Part shown: positions 59,280-64,000 of the stretch, piece by piece | Position numbering within the stretch: position 1 is the first letter of the stretch | How the letters are laid out: each line of letters starts with the position of its first letter | Origin: Stieleria neptunia | Lineage (GTDB): Bacteria; Planctomycetota; Planctomycetia; Pirellulales; Pirellulaceae | Length of the DNA stretch: 64,000 nucleotides | Assembly: GCF_007754155.1 (NCBI RefSeq) | Contig: NZ_CP037423.1 | Location: forward strand, 3,038,001-3,102,000 | Reading direction: 5' to 3' | Position numbers and translations under genes: made by a program | The notes under the pieces: generated by a model | The model's database searches: none | The model's input: the letters and a program-made list of their open reading frames with translations, nothing else | Told to the model about the DNA's origin: nothing

Positions 59280-59546
59280 ATGTTCGGGCTCAGTCCCTTT
59301 GAAATGATGGTGATCGGGGTGATCGCAGTCGTCTTGTTCGGCGGCAATCTTCCCGACGTGGCTCGCAAAGCGGGCGGCATCTATCGTGAATTCCGCAGTC
59401 GCCTCAACGAGGTCCAGCGAGAGTTCCGCGCCGCCGAGTATGAAGCGACCAAGGCGCTCAATCCTTACGAATCGTCGAAGGTCGAACCCGACGATGATGA
59501 GGAACCTTCCGAGCCGGCGGCGCCCAAGTTCACACCACCGTCTTAA
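59280..59546 (+). CDS. TatA/TatB-like protein
   Basis: 88-aa Tat family protein. MFGLSPFEMMVIGVIAVVLF is the membrane helix, then GGNLPDVARKAGGIYREFRS as hinge and amphipathic helix. The longer charged helix (LNEVQREFRAAEYEATKAL) and MFG start are more TatB-like. ATG at 59280, two bases after the tatA stop, so translational coupling. Two Tat substrates are encoded elsewhere in this window. Confidence 0.83.
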   Translation: MFGLSPFEMMVIGVIAVVLFGGNLPDVARKAGGIYREFRSRLNEVQREFRAAEYEATKALNPYESSKVEPDDDEEPSEPAAPKFTPPS

Positions 59547-59605
59547 GCCGATCGATCGTGTGCCTGCGTGGGAAGCCATTCCCACGCAGCGAGGCCAATA
59601 CCCCC

Positions 59606-59732
59606 CTCTTGTTCCTCGGCTCCCGCCTGGGAACACACTGTAATGGAGGCTCCCGCCTCCTGGCCGTGAACCGCGTGTGGCGGGAGCCACACCGACATTG
59701 CGTTCCAAGGCAGGAGCCTTGGAACGAGTTGG
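59606..59732. repeat. Family-D palindromic repeat
   Basis: Divergent D unit between the convergent tatB-like and PAC2 genes, with GGCTCCCGCCTGGGAAC and TTCCAAGGCAGGAGCCTTGGAA hairpins that could end transcription from both sides. Confidence 0.8.
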
Positions 59733-59741
59733 ATACTCCAC

Positions 59742-60671
59742 TTACTCCGGACGCTGAAACAGGTCCAGGAACCGATCTTCGAACTCCTCAAACACGCCCA
59801 GCCGATCGAGTTCATTCTTCAGTTCGTAAGCCTTCGAGCGGTCATCGGCGGCTTGGGCGAACAGGGTTTCGATTCTCGCCTGGTCCGCTTCGGCAAGTTC
59901 TTCCTCATTGTCGTTTGGGTGCTCAAATGATTCGGTCGCGCCGGACTCGTTGCTTTTCATCTTTTCCTTGAACTTCGCCAGCAACTCACCGAGCTGCTGT
60001 TCGATTGCCTGGGCTTGTTCTTTTAACTCGGTGAAGTCGAGTGGAATTTCGGCCATCTCGGCAAACACTTCCAGCACCGCAAGCGAAGCCTTGGGGAACG
60101 GCAGTTGGGCAAACAGGTGTGGCATCTCGCCGAGCAGGCAAACGCCTTCCATGCCCTTGTCGACGGCGGCGGCAAGCAGCACGCCGTTGAGCCCGCTGAC
60201 GTGGCCTTCTTCCAAATAACGCACTTCGGGGCGATCGAGTTCCTTCAGCGTCTTTTGATCCGTGGCCGCCCCGAACAGGCGTGATTCGTGTTCGGGATGC
60301 ATGTCGGTCGCCATCGCGGCGAACGTAAACACGCGTTCGACACCCTGGTCGCGGGCAAAGTCGATCAGTTTTTCACAGAACTCAAATTTGCCGAGCGGCG
60401 GCTGGGCTTCGCCGATGAAGACGATGATGTCGCGTTTGTCGTCCGGGGCTTTCCAGATGAAAAATCGGCTCCGCGGCCGCTGCGTTTTTTGCACGATCCC
60501 CGATTTGATGATCGCATAGTCGACATCAAACAAACCGTTCGGCGTGAATTCGCCCAAATACTGCATGCCCAATTTGGCCATCAGATAATATCCCGCGCTG
60601 ATTGCAACGTGCCCCATTCCGGGCCACACGGCGACCAACCACGGACGTTTCGATTTCGTTGCTTCGCTCAT
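59742..60671 (-). CDS. PAC2 family protein
   Basis: 309-aa protein of the proteasome assembly chaperone 2 (PAC2) superfamily. RPWLVAVWPGMGHVAISAG starts the fold; FFIWKAPDDKRDIIVFIGEAQP and HVSGLNGVLLAAAVDKGMEGV complete it. The last 90 residues are acidic and likely coiled coil. ATG at 60671 (a TTG one codon earlier). Function in bacteria is not established; no proteasome genes in the window. Confidence 0.86.
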   Translation of the reverse strand: MSEATKSKRPWLVAVWPGMGHVAISAGYYLMAKLGMQYLGEFTPNGLFDVDYAIIKSGIVQKTQRPRSRFFIWKAPDDKRDIIVFIGEAQPPLGKFEFCEKLIDFARDQGVERVFTFAAMATDMHPEHESRLFGAATDQKTLKELDRPEVRYLEEGHVSGLNGVLLAAAVDKGMEGVCLLGEMPHLFAQLPFPKASLAVLEVFAEMAEIPLDFTELKEQAQAIEQQLGELLAKFKEKMKSNESGATESFEHPNDNEEELAEADQARIETLFAQAADDRSKAYELKNELDRLGVFEEFEDRFLDLFQRPE

Positions 60672-61159
60672 CAATCGTGTTCAAGTGGAAACAGGATGCC
60701 AAATTGGCTCGTCGGTCGGCATATTTAGCTTGAGCAAACAGCGCGCCAACACGATCAGGTTGTTCGCGCCCTGCCGCTAACCGAAAGCGGATGATGTTAG
60801 CGGAACGGCGCGAGCGGGCTGTCGATTTAGTCGGGACCTGCTGAGTCAATGGTGAGCCGCTGGCCGTAAGGCCTCGGGCAGCGTCGCAGTGCCCGGCCGC
60901 TTACGCGGCGCGCGGCTCACAAAAACGACAGCCCGCGAGCCGTCCGGTGTCGTCTTGAAAATGCATTGAAAGACCGGAGGGCTCGCGCCCTGCCGCTAAC
61001 AAAATTCACCCCTCCTAGTGTCAAAGGAGGTGGCATTGGATTCACGCCGGCGTTCGGACGCCCCGCGTCTGTTCCAACCGCACAACGGCCGATTTGGCAC
61101 AGCGATTGCCCCACTGTCTCGCTGTCTTCCCAACCGACTCATCCACCGTGAGAGCTCCG
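60672..61159. repeat. Intergenic with nested B repeat and MITE
   Basis: No gene. A B-arm fragment (60766-60781) and a full family-B element (60796-61000) are present. Its inner MITE spans 60816-60934 with ends GGGCTGTCG / CGACAGCCC and flanking GCGAGC at 60810-60815 and 60935-60940, the same position and target as the 35632 copy. Confidence 0.88.
60816..60934. mobile_element. Small MITE-like element, second copy with target duplication
   Basis: 119 bp, inverse orientation relative to the B repeat at 35581, 9-bp perfect inverted ends and 6-bp duplicated target GCGAGC. Contains GTGAGCCGC...GCGGCTCAC internal palindrome. Non-coding. Confidence 0.85.
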
Positions 61160-61663
61160 ATGCACACCGAAAAGACGCCGACGGCCCGCGATATCATGAA
61201 CACGCACGTCCAATGCGTTCCGCCCGAGATGATGTTGGGGGAGATTGTTTCGTTCTTGTTGAAACACAAGATCTCGAACGCCCCCGTGGTCAAACACGAC
61301 GGCAATGTGAAGCACCTGCTGGGCTTCATCTCCGAAGGCGATTGCCTGGAATTCCTCGCCAACGAAATGTTTTACGGCAATCCCAGCCCGACGCAGACCG
61401 CCACCACGATCATGAAAAAACATCCGACCTGCGTCGGCCCCGACACCGACGTGTTTGCGTTGACGTCGATTTTTATGAGTCACCAATTTCGCCATCTGCC
61501 CGTGGTCGACGGGGATCAACATCTGCTGGGGATCATCAGCCGCCGCGATATCCTTCACGCACTCGACGATTTCTACCACAAATGGAATCGCTCCAGTGAC
61601 CGAGAACGGTTCCCCGTCGACGTCCACAAGATCATGAACCACCGGTTCATTGTCACCGGTTGA
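61160..61663 (+). CDS. CBS-domain pair protein
   Basis: 167-aa protein consisting of two CBS domains. First: ARDIMNTHVQCVPPEMMLGE ... GFISEGDCLEFL; second: TIMKKHPTCVGPDTDVFAL ... HLPVVDGDQHLLGIISRRDI. Such pairs bind adenosine nucleotides and act as energy or redox sensors. ATG at 61160; the open frame starts at 61094 but lacks support. It lies 140 bp before the atp operon, without evidence for joint regulation. Confidence 0.88.
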   Translation: MHTEKTPTARDIMNTHVQCVPPEMMLGEIVSFLLKHKISNAPVVKHDGNVKHLLGFISEGDCLEFLANEMFYGNPSPTQTATTIMKKHPTCVGPDTDVFALTSIFMSHQFRHLPVVDGDQHLLGIISRRDILHALDDFYHKWNRSSDRERFPVDVHKIMNHRFIVTG

Positions 61664-61800
61664 TCGCGCGATGACGCACAGCTGCCGCGGCGATGTTTCA
61701 CTGCGGTGGATCACTGCGGCACAGTATTTGCCACCAGCAACGTTGCGGTGACGTTGCGTCCAGAACGCCACGGCCGCAAGCGCTGTCCCATTCGCGGTGA

Positions 61801-63607
<1,807 letters not shown>

Positions 63608-63611
<4 letters not shown>

Positions 63612-63940
63612 GCGATTCCGATCACGACCGGCCGAGCGACACAGCGGAAGAGTTTCACAGTGATCTGGAACGCGACGTTTCGACGCGGGAACAACGAAAG
63701 TTAAGGGCGCGGGAGGAGGTCCACCGAACGATCTGGTTCGGCTTGGGGACGTTCGGCTTGGTCGGCTGGTCGGTCACGCTGCCCGCGCTCGCCGGGATCG
63801 CGACCGGGATTTGGATCGATCATCGGTTTCCGAGTCGGTTCTCGTGGACGTTGATGCTGCTGGTGTTGGGCGTCGCGTTGGGTTGTTTCAACGCGTGGCG
63901 TTGGGTTTCCCGCGAGAGTCAAAACGAATCAAGGCAATAA
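63608..63940 (+). CDS. atpQ: N-ATPase AtpQ (AtpI/AtpZ-like) membrane protein
   Basis: 110-aa protein with a charged N-terminus and two membrane segments (VGWSVTLPALAGIATGIWID and WTLMLLVLGVALGCFNAWRW), the AtpI/AtpZ-like layout of AtpQ. Its place directly after atpC is that of atpQ in N-ATPase operons. ATG at 63608 overlaps atpC. A role in ion supply to the rotor or assembly has been suggested for the family. Confidence 0.82.
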
Positions 63941-63979
63941 ATCAAGGCAATAAAGCAAGGGATTGGGGGAGAGGCAATC

Positions 63980-64000
63980 ATGTTTGAATCCATCGAAATC
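63980..64000 (+). CDS. atpR: Start of next gene, probably atpR (partial)
   Basis: ATG at 63980 with GGGGGAGAGG just upstream; only MFESIEI is visible before the window ends. The assignment to AtpR rests only on N-ATPase gene order. Confidence 0.5.

Overview
The window looks like a chromosomal segment of a planctomycete, most likely Pirellulaceae (Rhodopirellula/Stieleria-like). The evidence is indirect but consistent: a 23S-5S rRNA pair with no 16S in the 267 bases ahead of it, a DUF1549/DUF1501 pair, an SHD1 protein, a TIGR03067-like secreted protein, an ECF sigma factor next to a Ser/Thr kinase with an N-terminal zinc finger, an N-ATPase-type atp operon start, frequent GTG/TTG starts, and many intergenic palindromic repeats. 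Genus and species cannot be fixed from this sequence alone.

Layout. 1-3.4 kb: 23S and 5S rRNA with a terminator. 3.5-4.7 kb: a six-copy GC-rich tandem repeat. 4.8-9.2 kb (minus): xseB, a polyprenyl synthase, dxs and nadK, an isoprenoid/cofactor cluster. 9.5-11.9 kb: mnmA diverging from prfB. 12.2-13.6 kb: two unrecognised genes. 14.2-16.6 kb: a two-gene NfnAB/SudAB-like flavin/Fe-S NAD(P)H oxidoreductase. 17.1-27.6 kb: nuoABCDHIJKLMN, an 11-subunit complex I with no nuoEFG. 27.7-29.5 kb: a decayed IS110-family element flanked by inverted copies of an intergenic repeat. 29.8-35.3 kb: glgC, ferredoxin-NADP reductase, an SHD1 protein with a Met/Asp/Glu tail, and a HemG/HemY-type oxidase. 35.8-41.8 kb: a PAS-AraC regulator and DUF885 hydrolase divergent from a three-gene set that fits trans-4-hydroxy-L-proline catabolism. 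42.2-47.0 kb: a small protein, an SPFH protein and a BlaI-M56 (BlaR1-like) pair with two operator-like dyads. 47.8-52.9 kb: DUF1549/DUF1501, a Tat-exported sugar isomerase-like protein and a secreted protein. 53.3-57.8 kb: ECF sigma factor and giant Ser/Thr kinase. 58.2-61.7 kb: TIGR03067-like protein, tandem TatA/TatB-like genes, PAC2 and CBS proteins. 61.8-64.0 kb: atpD, atpC, atpQ and the first codons of the next gene (probably atpR).

How parts connect. Energy metabolism dominates: the quinone-linked complex I core, the NfnAB-like pair just upstream, a ferredoxin-NADP reductase and an N-type ATPase bear on NAD(P)H/ferredoxin redox and ion gradients. Tat genes and two twin-arginine proteins occur together in the window. 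The hydroxyproline cluster has a peptidase-like gene translationally coupled to its regulator, which suggests use of hydroxyproline-rich peptides (inference). Intergenic DNA carries at least six families of palindromic or MITE-like repeats. One family shows a nested insertion with 9-bp inverted ends and a 6-bp target duplication, the clearest sign here of small non-autonomous mobile DNA.
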